64,000 nt of DNA from Celerinatantimonas sp046054195 (GTDB lineage: Bacteria > Pseudomonadota > Gammaproteobacteria > Enterobacterales > Celerinatantimonadaceae). The stretch's first letter is position 1, and every line of letters begins with the position of its first letter. Positions 31,091 through 40,755 of the stretch are shown piece by piece. The notes beneath the pieces are model-generated. The model worked only from the letters and a program-made list of their open reading frames with translations, made no database searches and was not told where the DNA came from. A program made the translations under genes and the position numbers. The stretch is from NCBI RefSeq assembly GCF_046054195.1, contig NZ_JBEQCS010000006.1, positions 62,001-126,000 on the forward strand, written 5' to 3'.

Positions 31091-33202
31091 ATGCAACGAT
31101 TACTCAACTATTTAAAACCACCTCGCATTGGCAATTCACAATTTGGTATCGCTACCAAAGCAACTGTGCTGATCGTCATATTTTTGCTTGGTCATTATCT
31201 AAATTTCTCACTCGTCTATTTGTCTAGTTTAGCGTTTGGGGTTGTAGCTGCGGCTTTAGCCGATCACCCAGCTTTGTATGTACAACGCATTAAGGCGATT
31301 GTTGTCATGTTGGGCTGCTTTGCACTCGCATCTTATTCCGTTACCCTGCTCTACCCGTATCCATGGTTATTTGCAGCAGGCATTTTTAGCTCAACATTTT
31401 TATTTATTATGTTGGCTAGCTTAGAAGTGCAATTTGGCCCAATCGCGATGAGTGCGCTAATTCTAGCTATCTATACGATGCTTGGTTATGGCCAATACTC
31501 AGGCCATGAATGGGATCAACCGCTGTTTTTATTACTTGGCGCCGGAAGCTATATTCTGTTGTCGGTGATAATTAATGTAATCAAACCAAATCAAAGCCTT
31601 GCGCAAAATAGCTCAGAGTTCTTCACTCTGTTAGCCAAATATCAATCGCAAAAGGCACAATTTTTTGCCAATAACCACAATGATCAGGTATTGCGTTTAA
31701 ATTTAGCCAAACTAGCCAGTCAAACAGCTGCAGCTTTAGCGCAAATGCGTAAATTACTAGTGATTCGACAAGCACAATATCAAAAAGCAAACCAACACTC
31801 TCACTATCTGGATCTGTTCTATAAAGCCCAGTTGCTATTTGAACGAGTAGTTTCATCACATGTGAGTTACCAGCAATTAAACGATAAATTAGCGGGGACA
31901 GATATTTCACAGCGGCTTTATTACATTATGCAGGGATTAGCTAGACGAATTAGCTTTCAGGCAAAACCAAAGCAAATCCATGATCGCCTAAAACATGAGA
32001 TTGCAACGCTCGCTCAATATTTACGTGGTGACTATCAGCTAAAAAAAGCACTCGGTGATGTGGAGCATAATCAATTAAGCTTTATGCTTACTAATCTGAG
32101 CGAGATGGAGCGTTTAACTCGCGAAGAGGTCTCTTTTCCCGGACAAGAGTTTAAATTTGAGGCGCTCTCCAAACTGAGTTGGACTAGCTTTTGGCAACGT
32201 ATACGCCAGCCAAAAAGTCTGTTATTTCGTCATGCCCTGCGCCAAGCTCTATGTATGCTATGCGGCTACGGCATCATCATGCTATTACCTTGGCCATTAC
32301 ATGGGCAAGACTTCTGGTTACTGCTCACCACTTTACTGGTGATAAAGCCCAATTACTCCGCCACAAGACAACGCCTTGCGGAGCGAATTATTGGTACGTT
32401 AATTGGTGTTGCATTTGCATCTGCACTGCTAATGATGCACATCCCAATCTGGGCAACTATCACCATCACAGCGATAAGTGCGCTACTCTTCTTTTGGTAC
32501 TTTAGTCATCGTTATGCCATTGCGGTGGTAATGATCACTGTCTTTGTCGCACTGGCTCTGCAACTTTTAGGAGTTAAATCGGAGCTCACCGTAGGCATTC
32601 GTACAGCCACAACGCTACTCGGTGGGATCCTCGTTTTTGTCGCGGTTCGTTATATTTGGCCAGACTGGTTACAAAATCATACAGCCCGAATCATTAGCGA
32701 TTGGTTAAGCAAAGTGGCTCATTATCAAGATCTCATATTCAACCACTATCAAACGCATCAAGCACGTGAAGATGAAGAGTACCGATTAGCGAGATTTCAT
32801 ATGCATTTAGCCGAAGCCGACGTTGTAACTCACCAGCAAGCGCTCATGGCTGAACCTGCGACGAAACGCCAAGACGTATTGGCCATTTATCAGCTCACTG
32901 GATATATGCATGCATATTGCGCTCATCTAAGTGCATTGGCACTATACCGCGGCAGAACACTCAGTGATCAGGCGACATATATTATTAATCACATTGGTCA
33001 GCAACTGCATGCACAATTGCAAATGCTGCAAACCTCACTTTCACACAGTGAATCAGAAAGGACTGCATTCATCGAGTCAATTCAGTTAAAATTACGCGAA
33101 TTAATTCCTAATTTACACGGAGAAGAATTACTAATTGCCTATCAGCTCCAGCAGCTCAGTGAGAATCTTCAGCAGCTGCATCGAGCCCTAAAGATTAGTT
33201 AA
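31091..33202 (+). CDS. yccS: YccS/FUSC-type inner-membrane protein
   Basis: A 703-residue protein with two blocks of membrane segments. The N-terminal block (FGIATKATVLIVIFLLGHYL to about residue 160) and a second block around 375-515 (ALRQALCMLCGYGIIMLLPW, DFWLLLTTLLVIKPNYSATR, RLAERIIGTLIGVAFASALLMM) are separated by a cytoplasmic helical region. This is the YccS/YhfK arrangement of the fusaric-acid-resistance-like (FUSC) superfamily. The role in E. coli is not known. It starts 14 bp after the yccA terminator, with little sign of its own ribosome-binding site (CTCTTAAGTTTATG). Confidence 0.88.
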   Translation: MQRLLNYLKPPRIGNSQFGIATKATVLIVIFLLGHYLNFSLVYLSSLAFGVVAAALADHPALYVQRIKAIVVMLGCFALASYSVTLLYPYPWLFAAGIFSSTFLFIMLASLEVQFGPIAMSALILAIYTMLGYGQYSGHEWDQPLFLLLGAGSYILLSVIINVIKPNQSLAQNSSEFFTLLAKYQSQKAQFFANNHNDQVLRLNLAKLASQTAAALAQMRKLLVIRQAQYQKANQHSHYLDLFYKAQLLFERVVSSHVSYQQLNDKLAGTDISQRLYYIMQGLARRISFQAKPKQIHDRLKHEIATLAQYLRGDYQLKKALGDVEHNQLSFMLTNLSEMERLTREEVSFPGQEFKFEALSKLSWTSFWQRIRQPKSLLFRHALRQALCMLCGYGIIMLLPWPLHGQDFWLLLTTLLVIKPNYSATRQRLAERIIGTLIGVAFASALLMMHIPIWATITITAISALLFFWYFSHRYAIAVVMITVFVALALQLLGVKSELTVGIRTATTLLGGILVFVAVRYIWPDWLQNHTARIISDWLSKVAHYQDLIFNHYQTHQAREDEEYRLARFHMHLAEADVVTHQQALMAEPATKRQDVLAIYQLTGYMHAYCAHLSALALYRGRTLSDQATYIINHIGQQLHAQLQMLQTSLSHSESERTAFIESIQLKLRELIPNLHGEELLIAYQLQQLSENLQQLHRALKIS

Positions 33203-33226
33203 TTCTGCCATGGCTATATTTAAATT

Positions 33227-33556
33227 ATGTTAGAGTTCAACGGAAAAATCTTAGAAACAGATGCAGAAGGATATCTGCTGGAAAGTGCGCAATGGAGCGA
33301 AGAATTAGCACCGATTATCGCCCAAAAAGAGGGAATCGAATTAACTGAGCCTCATTGGGAGGTCATCCACTTTGTTAGGGACTTCTATCTAGAATTTAAT
33401 ACCTCTCCAGCCATTCGTCCATTAGTGAAGGCCATGGGGAAAAAATATGGTCCTGATAAGGGGAATAGCCGTTATCTTTATCGCTTGTTTCCCAAAGGTC
33501 CAGCGAAGCAGGCCACCAAAATTGCTGGCTTACCAAAGCCTGCGCGCTGCATCTAA
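33227..33556 (+). CDS. tusE: TusE/DsrC-like sulfurtransferase subunit
   Basis: A 109-residue protein with the DsrC fold signature: YLLESAQWSEELAPIIA, LTEPHWEVIHFVRDFYLEFN, PAIRPLVKAMGKKYG, LYRLFPKGPAKQATKIAGLPKPARCI. The penultimate Cys that carries persulfide is present. TusE takes sulfur from TusBCD and passes it to MnmA for 2-thiouridine formation in tRNA. It starts 24 nt after yccS, so probably the same operon. Confidence 0.95.
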   Translation: MLEFNGKILETDAEGYLLESAQWSEELAPIIAQKEGIELTEPHWEVIHFVRDFYLEFNTSPAIRPLVKAMGKKYGPDKGNSRYLYRLFPKGPAKQATKIAGLPKPARCI

Positions 33557-33563
33557 TGACATG

Positions 33564-33593
33564 TTTATGCGCGTTTTTACAGACGCGCATAAA
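33564..33593. terminator. Palindromic hairpin between convergent genes
   Basis: TTTATGCGCGT and ACGCGCATAAA form a perfect 11-bp stem between the tusE stop and the OmpA-domain gene stop. No long T run, so it is probably a weak bidirectional terminator or mRNA-end stabiliser. Confidence 0.6.
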
Positions 33594-33595
33594 TG

Positions 33596-34117
33596 TTACT
33601 CAAAAATAATGAGGGCTCGGCGATTTTGTTGCCGCCCTGATTGGGTTTTATTCGTCGCTACAGGGTCTAACTCACCTTTAGAGGCAATCGTTATCTGTTT
33701 TGAGGAAAACCCCAACTGCTGCATATATGTTTGAACGGCTTGGGCGCGGCGCAGACCAAGTTGCTGATTATAGACAATAGAACCAACAGAGTCGGTAAAG
33801 CCTGTCACTTTGACCAATAGTGTTGTTTTATTATCCAGCAAATTCACCACACCATGTAATTTTTGCTTTTGTTCTCTCCCTAATCGCGATTGGTCAAATG
33901 CAAATCGAACCGTAATGGGATGGGTTGTCGTTCCAGTAAAATGCTCCTGCCCACTATTTTCGATATTCAGTAACTTCACCTGATAATTATCGCGCTCGGT
34001 AGCAATTTTATAGGTAGCAAAACCATGTGTTGAGCTTGCATAACTTGTTACACACATCGCGCTGGTGAGTGATATAACACTGATAATCTTAAGTGTGAAC
34101 AATTTTAAGTTAGCCAT
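33596..34117 (-). CDS. OmpA-domain protein of Tad locus
   Basis: A 173-residue exported protein with an N-terminal signal (SVISLTSAMCVTSYAS). The C-terminal OmpA/MotB-like domain (TGFTDSVGSIVYNQQLGLRRAQAV, then TNKTQSGRQQNRRALI) binds peptidoglycan. It is the last gene of the Tad operon, overlapping the TadG stop, and may anchor the pilus machine to the wall. Such OmpA genes are commonly linked to tad in Vibrio-type loci. Confidence 0.8.
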   Translation of the reverse strand: MANLKLFTLKIISVISLTSAMCVTSYASSTHGFATYKIATERDNYQVKLLNIENSGQEHFTGTTTHPITVRFAFDQSRLGREQKQKLHGVVNLLDNKTTLLVKVTGFTDSVGSIVYNQQLGLRRAQAVQTYMQQLGFSSKQITIASKGELDPVATNKTQSGRQQNRRALIIFE

Positions 34118-35748
34118 TAGTCTGAAGCCTCACTGCTATAATCATGGGTATATAAATGCCCAATTTCTTCGGTGATAAGAGATAAAATTTTAGAATAGAT
34201 ATCTTCGTAACTGGTAGCCGTGAGAATATCGTTAGAGTCAGCACATTCGGCAAGTCCAGGATTTTCACTGGTATCATAATCAAACCCAATCACTGCAATT
34301 TTTAAAGTTTGTCCTTTGTTCGTAAATTGCTCTCGCAGATAATCACAAAGACCACTATCGTAATAGCCTAAACTCAAATTACTGTCTGTATCCTCACCAT
34401 CGGAAAGGACAATAATCAGATTATCGGTATTTGAGGAGGTTTTATTTAACAGCATCTGGGCTGCAGGGATAATTCCCTGACTTGATGAAGTGCTACCACT
34501 TGGGAAGAAGTTTTCAATTTGATTGGTGATACTATCAAAATCATCGGTTAAAGCGATATTGAAAAAATACCCTGTATAGCTACAGTTATTACGCCAATCG
34601 GTACCTGATGTATAGTTAGCACAACCTATATAGTTGCGGATTTTGTAGTTTCTATCTCGCGCATCTTCATGATCACTTGAATTCCACCAGTCAGAAGCAT
34701 CATCTTGGTAATCCCAATAATCATATTCCCAGCTGTATGATGTTGAGCAACTTGTGCTACCGCCACCATTATGATTATGCCCATTACCATTGCCATTACC
34801 ACGACTTGTGCATGTTTCTAACTCTTCGCCCAAAGTCCAGTCAAAATATTCTTGTACAAGCTGTTTATTAGGCTCTGCTGAACCTAATTCAGGAACACCG
34901 TCCGGATATTCGGTATGTAGGTTATAACCATCGTCATACAGCTCTGTTGCGCTAAAAGAAGGAGACAATGTAGTCTGCTGAGTTGGCCCTGTCACACCTT
35001 GGCTTGTTGAACCCCACCAATTGCTTGATCCAGAACTATAAGAATATGAATTAGAGGTCAGTTCGTCATCATCAATCGTTTTGTTGTATTCACTATAAGG
35101 AACAATTCCAACATAATTGCGATCGCTACTATCTGAGCGCTCGGCTAGTTCATTATAGCTGTTTAGGGTATCGTTAATACTCTCAATAATATCGATAACC
35201 CCCGCATATTTAGCTTTGTTATCGCTACCGAAATCATCCAACATGGACCCCGACATGTCGGTTACAAAAACAACATCCACAAACTTTTGCTGATACTTAC
35301 GAGTCACAGCATTATTAACCAGTGTTTGATTTTTATTAAAGCCAGCGACAATATCACTGCCTGGAAAACAGCTTAAAAACGACGTGGTAACCTGCACATT
35401 ATATTCGTTAAATTGCAGGCCTTCCTTATCATAAACTTCAGCGACCCCACACTCATCGCCATAAATTTCTTCGCAACTTTGTGAGGTAATCGTGATATCA
35501 CTATCATCAACATCCGCATCACTAATCGTGGCATTGATGTAAGCTTTCACTCTATCTTTATCATCGTCGTGATCGACTGCTGCAGCAACCGCTAACGAGG
35601 CACTTTCTAAAACATCGCTTAACCGAGCTGACGTGGTTAAATAACGAGTTCCTTCAATGGCCAAGGCAAAAAAGCCGAAAAAGAACGGAAAGATGATTAC
35701 GAAAACAATCGCGGCCACGCCTTTTTGATGCAGATATGCTTTCATCAT
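34117..35748 (-). CDS. tadG: TadG-like pilus protein with von Willebrand A domain
   Basis: A 543-residue protein. The N-terminal pseudopilin-like hydrophobic stretch is HQKGVAAIVFVIIFPFFFGFFALAIEG. A vWA domain carries the metal site DMSGSM (residues near 160) and, after a long insertion, LIIVLSDGEDT. The insertion is Ser/Tyr/Asp-rich and contains a low-complexity Asn/Gly/His segment (GNGNGNGHNHNGGG, around 34741-34810). TadG is a minor component of the Flp machinery, perhaps in surface anchoring. Its ATG has a GATG-type junction with TadF. Confidence 0.85.
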   Translation of the reverse strand: MMKAYLHQKGVAAIVFVIIFPFFFGFFALAIEGTRYLTTSARLSDVLESASLAVAAAVDHDDDKDRVKAYINATISDADVDDSDITITSQSCEEIYGDECGVAEVYDKEGLQFNEYNVQVTTSFLSCFPGSDIVAGFNKNQTLVNNAVTRKYQQKFVDVVFVTDMSGSMLDDFGSDNKAKYAGVIDIIESINDTLNSYNELAERSDSSDRNYVGIVPYSEYNKTIDDDELTSNSYSYSSGSSNWWGSTSQGVTGPTQQTTLSPSFSATELYDDGYNLHTEYPDGVPELGSAEPNKQLVQEYFDWTLGEELETCTSRGNGNGNGHNHNGGGSTSCSTSYSWEYDYWDYQDDASDWWNSSDHEDARDRNYKIRNYIGCANYTSGTDWRNNCSYTGYFFNIALTDDFDSITNQIENFFPSGSTSSSQGIIPAAQMLLNKTSSNTDNLIIVLSDGEDTDSNLSLGYYDSGLCDYLREQFTNKGQTLKIAVIGFDYDTSENPGLAECADSNDILTATSYEDIYSKILSLITEEIGHLYTHDYSSEASD

Positions 35749-35750
35749 CG

Positions 35751-36317
35751 CTAACGCCCCAGAATAATTGAATTAGAATGGATCCACTCATAATCTTCCC
35801 CAACTAACTCACCGAACCAGTTATCGGTGCGATAGCAGAGCGTTACCTGAAAAAGAGGCGCACGGCGGTCTTCATTCGTAATTGGAGAGAGTGATGTAGC
35901 GATAGACTTAAGGTTATTACTTGGCTCACATGTTTGCGTGGCACCGCCTTGAGTATATTCTGTTTCGGTTAAAGTCGGTGAGTCGGTATCACCAGAAAAA
36001 CTCACCTGTTGATAAACCCCACTAAAACGAGATGTATCATAGCTTGGCATGGTACGGGTTAAAGATGCTTCGACAATTTGATTAAGCGTTGATATTTGAC
36101 TAGCTGAAATGGTGCTATCTTCATCATAAAGCTGAGTTCGCTCTTTTAATACGCTTACAGCTGAATAGCTCATGCGATCCAGCATGCCTTGTGCAGACTG
36201 TTTGATCACCATATCTCCAGTAAAAACAATTACCCCACTCATAAACAGTGCGACAATTGCAAACTCGATGGTGAAGACCCCTGTAGGGCGTCTAATTGTA
36301 AAATTTATCCCGTTCAT
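35751..36317 (-). CDS. tadF: TadF-like minor pseudopilin
   Basis: The ATG at 36317 (MNGINFTIRRPTGVFTIEFA) gives 188 residues; a TTG at 36332 is an alternative. A prepilin-like N-terminus is followed by a hydrophobic helix (IVALFMSGVIVFTGDMVIKQ) and a globular part with one Cys pair (QTCEPSNNL, VTLCYRTDN). It overlaps the TadE stop by 26 nt. TadE/TadF are processed by TadV in other bacteria. Confidence 0.8.
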   Translation of the reverse strand: MNGINFTIRRPTGVFTIEFAIVALFMSGVIVFTGDMVIKQSAQGMLDRMSYSAVSVLKERTQLYDEDSTISASQISTLNQIVEASLTRTMPSYDTSRFSGVYQQVSFSGDTDSPTLTETEYTQGGATQTCEPSNNLKSIATSLSPITNEDRRAPLFQVTLCYRTDNWFGELVGEDYEWIHSNSIILGR

Positions 36318-36852
36318 ATTCCTGGACCACAAAAACTTCCCTTTTCAGGCTCAAGTCAGAAGATGAATCAAACAAATTATACAATGGCGTAAAATCATAA
36401 CTTGCCTGATAAACTGCAATAGGCGCATCTGTTTCACTTGACGCGACACCATTGGATAAACAATTCCCACTAGAATCATTCGTATGTTCATCATCGCTAT
36501 CATCACAGCTTCCCACTAGCTTATCTAACGAGCTGTAGTAATAGACATTCATATGAAACTTATCAAAATCGATAAAATTTGCCCAAACACCCGCTTGTTC
36601 TTTTAAGTGCGTTTTAAACTGGATCTCATAAGCTGATTGCTGGCTAGTGCTACTGTCTGCCTCATCACGGCTTGTTTGGGAGGGGATGCTGGCCCGAGTA
36701 TCTCGAGCTGTTTCAGCTAATGTATAATCAATAAGTCCTGAGATATAACCTGCATAAGCCATCTGAGCCCATACGAAAAACATCAACATAAAAAAGAAGA
36801 AGCCCATTGCAAACTCAATTGAAACAACTCCTTTTAAACGATGTTGATTCAT
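36292..36852 (-). CDS. tadE: TadE-like minor pseudopilin
   Basis: A 186-residue protein. The N-terminus KGVVSIEFAMGFFFFMLMFF matches the G/xxxxEF processing site and hydrophobic helix of TadE. The globular C-terminus has a Cys pair (SCDDSDDEHTNDSSGNCLS) in an acidic, Ser-rich loop. It belongs to the pilus initiation complex with TadF/TadG. The ATG overlaps the TadD stop by 4 nt. Confidence 0.85.
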   Translation of the reverse strand: MNQHRLKGVVSIEFAMGFFFFMLMFFVWAQMAYAGYISGLIDYTLAETARDTRASIPSQTSRDEADSSTSQQSAYEIQFKTHLKEQAGVWANFIDFDKFHMNVYYYSSLDKLVGSCDDSDDEHTNDSSGNCLSNGVASSETDAPIAVYQASYDFTPLYNLFDSSSDLSLKREVFVVQEYERDKFYN

Positions 36853-37673
36853 GGTGCACTCCTGGACTGCTGGTCATGATCGCTTTGCTCAAGTTGATGA
36901 TAGACCATATTTGCCTCGCTAGAGTCACCATCAGCATAGACTTGTTTAAACAAACTATCCTGATGCGTTTTAGCTAACGCGATTAATAAATTTGAGCGAA
37001 TTTTTTTATCAGCTTGACCATTTTTGTATAAAGGTAGCAGCAAGTCGATGGCATCAAGATACTTGTGCTGGTAAATATCAATCATTGCTAAATTATTGAG
37101 CACGATTGTATCGTCATACATCAACTCACGAGCCTTATTAAACGCACTTCTCGCTGAGGTAAAATCGTTCAAATTCGCATCGATAATCCCTTGTAGATTA
37201 TATAATTTTGCTTGTTTAGGACTTAAGGTAATGGCGGTATTCACCTCAGTGAGTGCATCAGTTAATTTGCCTTTTTGATAAAGACATTGCGCCATTAAAT
37301 AATGCACTTGTGAATTAGGCTGATAGTGCTGTTTTAGAATTTTCAGTTGAAAGAGCGCCGATTCAACATCACCAGAGCGATAATAGGTCTTGGCTAATTT
37401 GAGTCGAACTGATTGGCTATCTGAGCGCTCAAGCTGGCTTTTATAATACTGAATTAATCCCGGATAATTCTGGGCTTTAATCATCAACTGGACTTTTTCT
37501 GCGTCGGTTAACGGTTTATCTGAAGTTGTCCCCACAACCGAAGTCACCCGAGAAGCTGAGTCTGAAGCCCTACTTTGCATGAGACCATGGTTGCTACCTT
37601 GCATGGAACATCCAGTTAATCCCACAAGGAGCAATGAGGCAAAAACGAGATTTTTTCTTTTAATGAAAGCCAT
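36849..37673 (-). CDS. tadD: TadD-like TPR lipoprotein
   Basis: A 274-residue protein with a lipobox ending at Cys22 (VGLTGC). About five TPR repeats follow (SALFQLKILKQHYQPNSQVH, QCLYQKGKLTDALTEVNTAI, ITLSPKQAKLYNLQGIIDAN). TadD proteins assist secretin assembly or Flp export at the outer membrane. Overlaps TadC by 14 nt. The C-terminus is Gln/Asp/Ser-rich. Confidence 0.88.
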   Translation of the reverse strand: MAFIKRKNLVFASLLLVGLTGCSMQGSNHGLMQSRASDSASRVTSVVGTTSDKPLTDAEKVQLMIKAQNYPGLIQYYKSQLERSDSQSVRLKLAKTYYRSGDVESALFQLKILKQHYQPNSQVHYLMAQCLYQKGKLTDALTEVNTAITLSPKQAKLYNLQGIIDANLNDFTSARSAFNKARELMYDDTIVLNNLAMIDIYQHKYLDAIDLLLPLYKNGQADKKIRSNLLIALAKTHQDSLFKQVYADGDSSEANMVYHQLEQSDHDQQSRSAP

Positions 37674-38541
37674 GATAAAACAACCTCATTACACCAGGAG
37701 CTGCAATTAAAATAACGATGGGTAACATAATGAACAGAATTAATGGGATAGACATTTTGGCAGATAGCTTGCCGACTTTCTCTTCCAAACTCAGCATCTG
37801 AATTTCACGAATATCTTTTGCTAAGGTCAGTAATATCGAATAAATGGATGTGCCATAGTGCAAACTTTGATTAATGGTATGTACAAATGAGCGCATCTCT
37901 GAGCTTGGAACCCGCTCGTATAACTCATCTAAGGATTTAGCTAACCCAACGATATGCGATCTATCCGTTGTTTTTTTCAACATGTATGCTAAATCTTTAT
38001 CAAAATTAGCCACTTCTTTTGTCAAATAGATAAAAGCAGCTTCAATGGTCATCCCTGTTTGGACACACACACCTAATAAATCGATCAAATAAGGCAAATT
38101 TTGCGATATTTTTTTGGTCAGCTGTTTTTTACGTTGCTCGAGATAAATATCAGGCGCGATGATGAAAAAGATCATCAAAACAGCGATCACCGCAATCATA
38201 TTGAAATAACTAAGATCTAAAACGTGGTGATAAATAATGACTAAAACCGTCGAAATCAGAAAGAAACCATACTTAATGGGGAAATAAAAGTGAACATATC
38301 TTTCTTCATAAAAACCCGCAGCAATAAGCTTTTGACTCAGCTCTTGCTGATTAATGCGCACGACATTTCTACTAATTTTTAAAACTGTGTCTTTCCAAGT
38401 GTAATCATGATTTTTTCGCCCCATAAAGTTTTTAAGCTTGCGTTCTCGGGCAAAAGCTCTAAGCGATAAAGTCACGAGCACAGCCAAAATCAGCGATGCG
38501 GAGGTTACAATGATGAAAAGAGAAAATGTACCGATCATCAT
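37660..38541 (-). CDS. tadC: TadC inner-membrane platform protein
   Basis: A 293-residue T2SF-type protein. Hydrophobic segments lie at the N-terminus (FSLFIIVTSASLILAVLVT), around residues 90-130 and at the C-terminus (IPLILFIMLPIVILIAAPGV). The conserved T2SF-like cytoplasmic stretch contains GMTIEAAFIYL and SLHYGTSIYSIL. With TadB it forms the platform driven by TadA. Overlaps TadB by 4 nt. Confidence 0.9.
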   Translation of the reverse strand: MMIGTFSLFIIVTSASLILAVLVTLSLRAFARERKLKNFMGRKNHDYTWKDTVLKISRNVVRINQQELSQKLIAAGFYEERYVHFYFPIKYGFFLISTVLVIIYHHVLDLSYFNMIAVIAVLMIFFIIAPDIYLEQRKKQLTKKISQNLPYLIDLLGVCVQTGMTIEAAFIYLTKEVANFDKDLAYMLKKTTDRSHIVGLAKSLDELYERVPSSEMRSFVHTINQSLHYGTSIYSILLTLAKDIREIQMLSLEEKVGKLSAKMSIPLILFIMLPIVILIAAPGVMRLFYHGFH

Positions 38542-39461
38542 TTAATCCCTCTCATCAGCGCATAAATGATAATCATCCCAACCGCTTCACTGGCTAAAAC
38601 GTAATATAAAATATAGCGTCCCAGCTCATCATGAAACACATAGTTAAAATTATCTGGCGATAAAAACCGCATAATGATCATGAATGCAAAAGGAATAACA
38701 AAGACGATTTTTGCTGACATTCTCGCTTCAGAAGTCATAGCACTTTTCTTCTTCTCAAGAGAGCGCGCATCAAACATCACTCGGTTGAGCTGAGAAATAA
38801 TATCCCGAAGTTGCCCACCTCGTTCGATATTTGCCCTTAATGTAATCGCAAAAAAGATAAACTCAGGGAAAGGGAAACGAACACAAGAACGCTTTAAAAC
38901 AATGTTAGGTGGCTCTCCTATCTGTAAGCGCTCACCCATCCGCTTAAACTCTCTGCCAACATCATTGTTCATCTGACGCCCGACATAGATAATGGCATGC
39001 ATCAGGCTCTCACCTGCTGATACGGCACTTGCCAACAGATTTAACGCATCAGGGAAGTTGTCATTAAAATGCTTCCAAGCTAGATGGTGCAAAATAAAAA
39101 GGCCAACGAGACTTGCAAAAATAAGTGTAGAGGGGATAACCAAAAGATCAGGTAACCCAAAGAAGTAGTGATTAATTGCGATCACAAGCACAAGAGCGAG
39201 AACATAAAAGCCCAAGATTTTATAGTAGGCATGTTCACCCAATGGCAAAATAGTGCTTGTTAAGAATGCTTTTATCCGCTGAGAAATAGAAATATGAGTG
39301 AGTGCCTTAAGATTAATGACACTTTGATCAATCATTTCCGGGACAAGTTGTTCATTTTTTTTATTTGTAAAAAAATCAAGCTTTTTGCGTTTATGACGAA
39401 GCTGCAGCATCAAAACCAAGATACCTAAAATAATGGCTGCAAATCCCAACAAATAACGCAT
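38538..39461 (-). CDS. tadB: TadB inner-membrane platform protein
   Basis: A 307-residue T2SF-type protein. N-terminal membrane segment (LLGFAAIILGILVLMLQL), then FPDALNLLASAVSAGESLMHAI and RGGQLRDIISQLNRVMFDARSLEKK, typical of TadB, and a C-terminal pair of membrane helices. Its ATG shares a single base with the TadA stop. Functions with TadC in the Flp assembly platform. Confidence 0.9.
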   Translation of the reverse strand: MRYLLGFAAIILGILVLMLQLRHKRKKLDFFTNKKNEQLVPEMIDQSVINLKALTHISISQRIKAFLTSTILPLGEHAYYKILGFYVLALVLVIAINHYFFGLPDLLVIPSTLIFASLVGLFILHHLAWKHFNDNFPDALNLLASAVSAGESLMHAIIYVGRQMNNDVGREFKRMGERLQIGEPPNIVLKRSCVRFPFPEFIFFAITLRANIERGGQLRDIISQLNRVMFDARSLEKKKSAMTSEARMSAKIVFVIPFAFMIIMRFLSPDNFNYVFHDELGRYILYYVLASEAVGMIIIYALMRGIK

Positions 39462-40735
39462 TATGCCACCCGACCAAAGACTTGATTAAGTTCATCTTGC
39501 AGTCCAAAGAAACGTGCTTTTTCAACTAAAACAGAACGCTGCATCAAACCCGATGTCATATAACGGCCAACAACTTTGCCTTCACTCTGAATTGAGTCTG
39601 GTTGAAAACGGAAGATTTCTTCTAAAACAACTGATTGCCCTTCGATACCGACCACCTCACTAATGCTCATTAATCGCCGACTACCGTCATGCAGACGAGA
39701 GATCTGGATAATAAGATCAACGGCACTGACGATGGTGCGGCGAATTGCTTCAAGTGGTAGTGAAGATGTTGCCATCATCACCATGCTCTCAATACGTGAA
39801 ACTGCATCTCGAGGAGAGTTTGCATGAAGGGTTGTCATTGAACCATCGTGACCGGTGTTCATTGCTTGTAACATTTCAAACGCTTCGGGGCCACGGCACT
39901 CCCCCACAATCACACGGTCTGGACGCATACGAAGAGAGTTAATGACCAGTTGTCGCTGACCAATCGCTCCAGAGCCTTCAATGCCAGCCGTTCGAGTTTC
40001 AAGCCGTACAACATGCGGTTGCTGCAGTTGCAACTCTGCTGCATCTTCGATGGTGATGATTCGCTCTTTTGTCGAAATATAATTCGACAAAGCATTTAAT
40101 AATGTAGTTTTCCCAGAACCTGTACCACCAGAGATAACGACGTTTAAGCGACACCTAGCAGCAATGGCAAGTAATTGGGCCATCTGCGGACTCATAGAAC
40201 CATTTTGCGCCATATCTTCTAGACCAAGTTTTTGCTTTTTAAACTTACGAATAGATATAGATGTACCATCGATGGCAATGGGCTCAGTTACAATATTAAC
40301 GCGGCTACCATCGAGCAAACGAGCATCGCACATAGGAACCGATTCATCCACTCGGCGCCCTACTCTAGCCGCGATTCGTTTCGCAATCTCTAGAACCTGC
40401 TGCTCATCGACAAAACTAATTTCTGAGTGTTCAACCAAGCCATTGCGTTCAATAAAGACATTATCCGGGCCATTGACCATAATATCAGTGATACTATCAT
40501 CGTCCATCAACGGCTGAATTGGACCAAGACCAATGAGCTCATTACGCAGATTATCGACAAATTCATTGCGCACTAATCGTGGTACGGGTAACCGCTGCTG
40601 GCTAATCAATAAATCAACCGCTTGACCGAGCTGCTCTTGCAACTGAGCAGGGGATAGAGTCGTCAACGCTTCGGCATCAATGACATCAAAGATACGGTTT
40701 CGCAGTGCTCGATAAATATCTTTATTACTAGCCAA
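39461..40735 (-). CDS. tadA: TadA/CpaF pilus assembly ATPase
   Basis: A 424-residue secretion ATPase of the VirB11/CpaF type. Walker A is SGGTGSGKTTLLNALS, an Asp box is IITIEDAAELQL, Walker B/His box is VIVGECRGPEAFEMLQAMNTGHDGS and TTLHANSPRDA. An N-terminal domain precedes (LGPIQPLMDDDSITDIMVNG). The hexamer powers extension, and in some species retraction, of Flp pili. Confidence 0.96.
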   Translation of the reverse strand: MASNKDIYRALRNRIFDVIDAEALTTLSPAQLQEQLGQAVDLLISQQRLPVPRLVRNEFVDNLRNELIGLGPIQPLMDDDSITDIMVNGPDNVFIERNGLVEHSEISFVDEQQVLEIAKRIAARVGRRVDESVPMCDARLLDGSRVNIVTEPIAIDGTSISIRKFKKQKLGLEDMAQNGSMSPQMAQLLAIAARCRLNVVISGGTGSGKTTLLNALSNYISTKERIITIEDAAELQLQQPHVVRLETRTAGIEGSGAIGQRQLVINSLRMRPDRVIVGECRGPEAFEMLQAMNTGHDGSMTTLHANSPRDAVSRIESMVMMATSSLPLEAIRRTIVSAVDLIIQISRLHDGSRRLMSISEVVGIEGQSVVLEEIFRFQPDSIQSEGKVVGRYMTSGLMQRSVLVEKARFFGLQDELNQVFGRVA

Positions 40736-40755
40736 TTAATTGCTCCTTGGATAAC

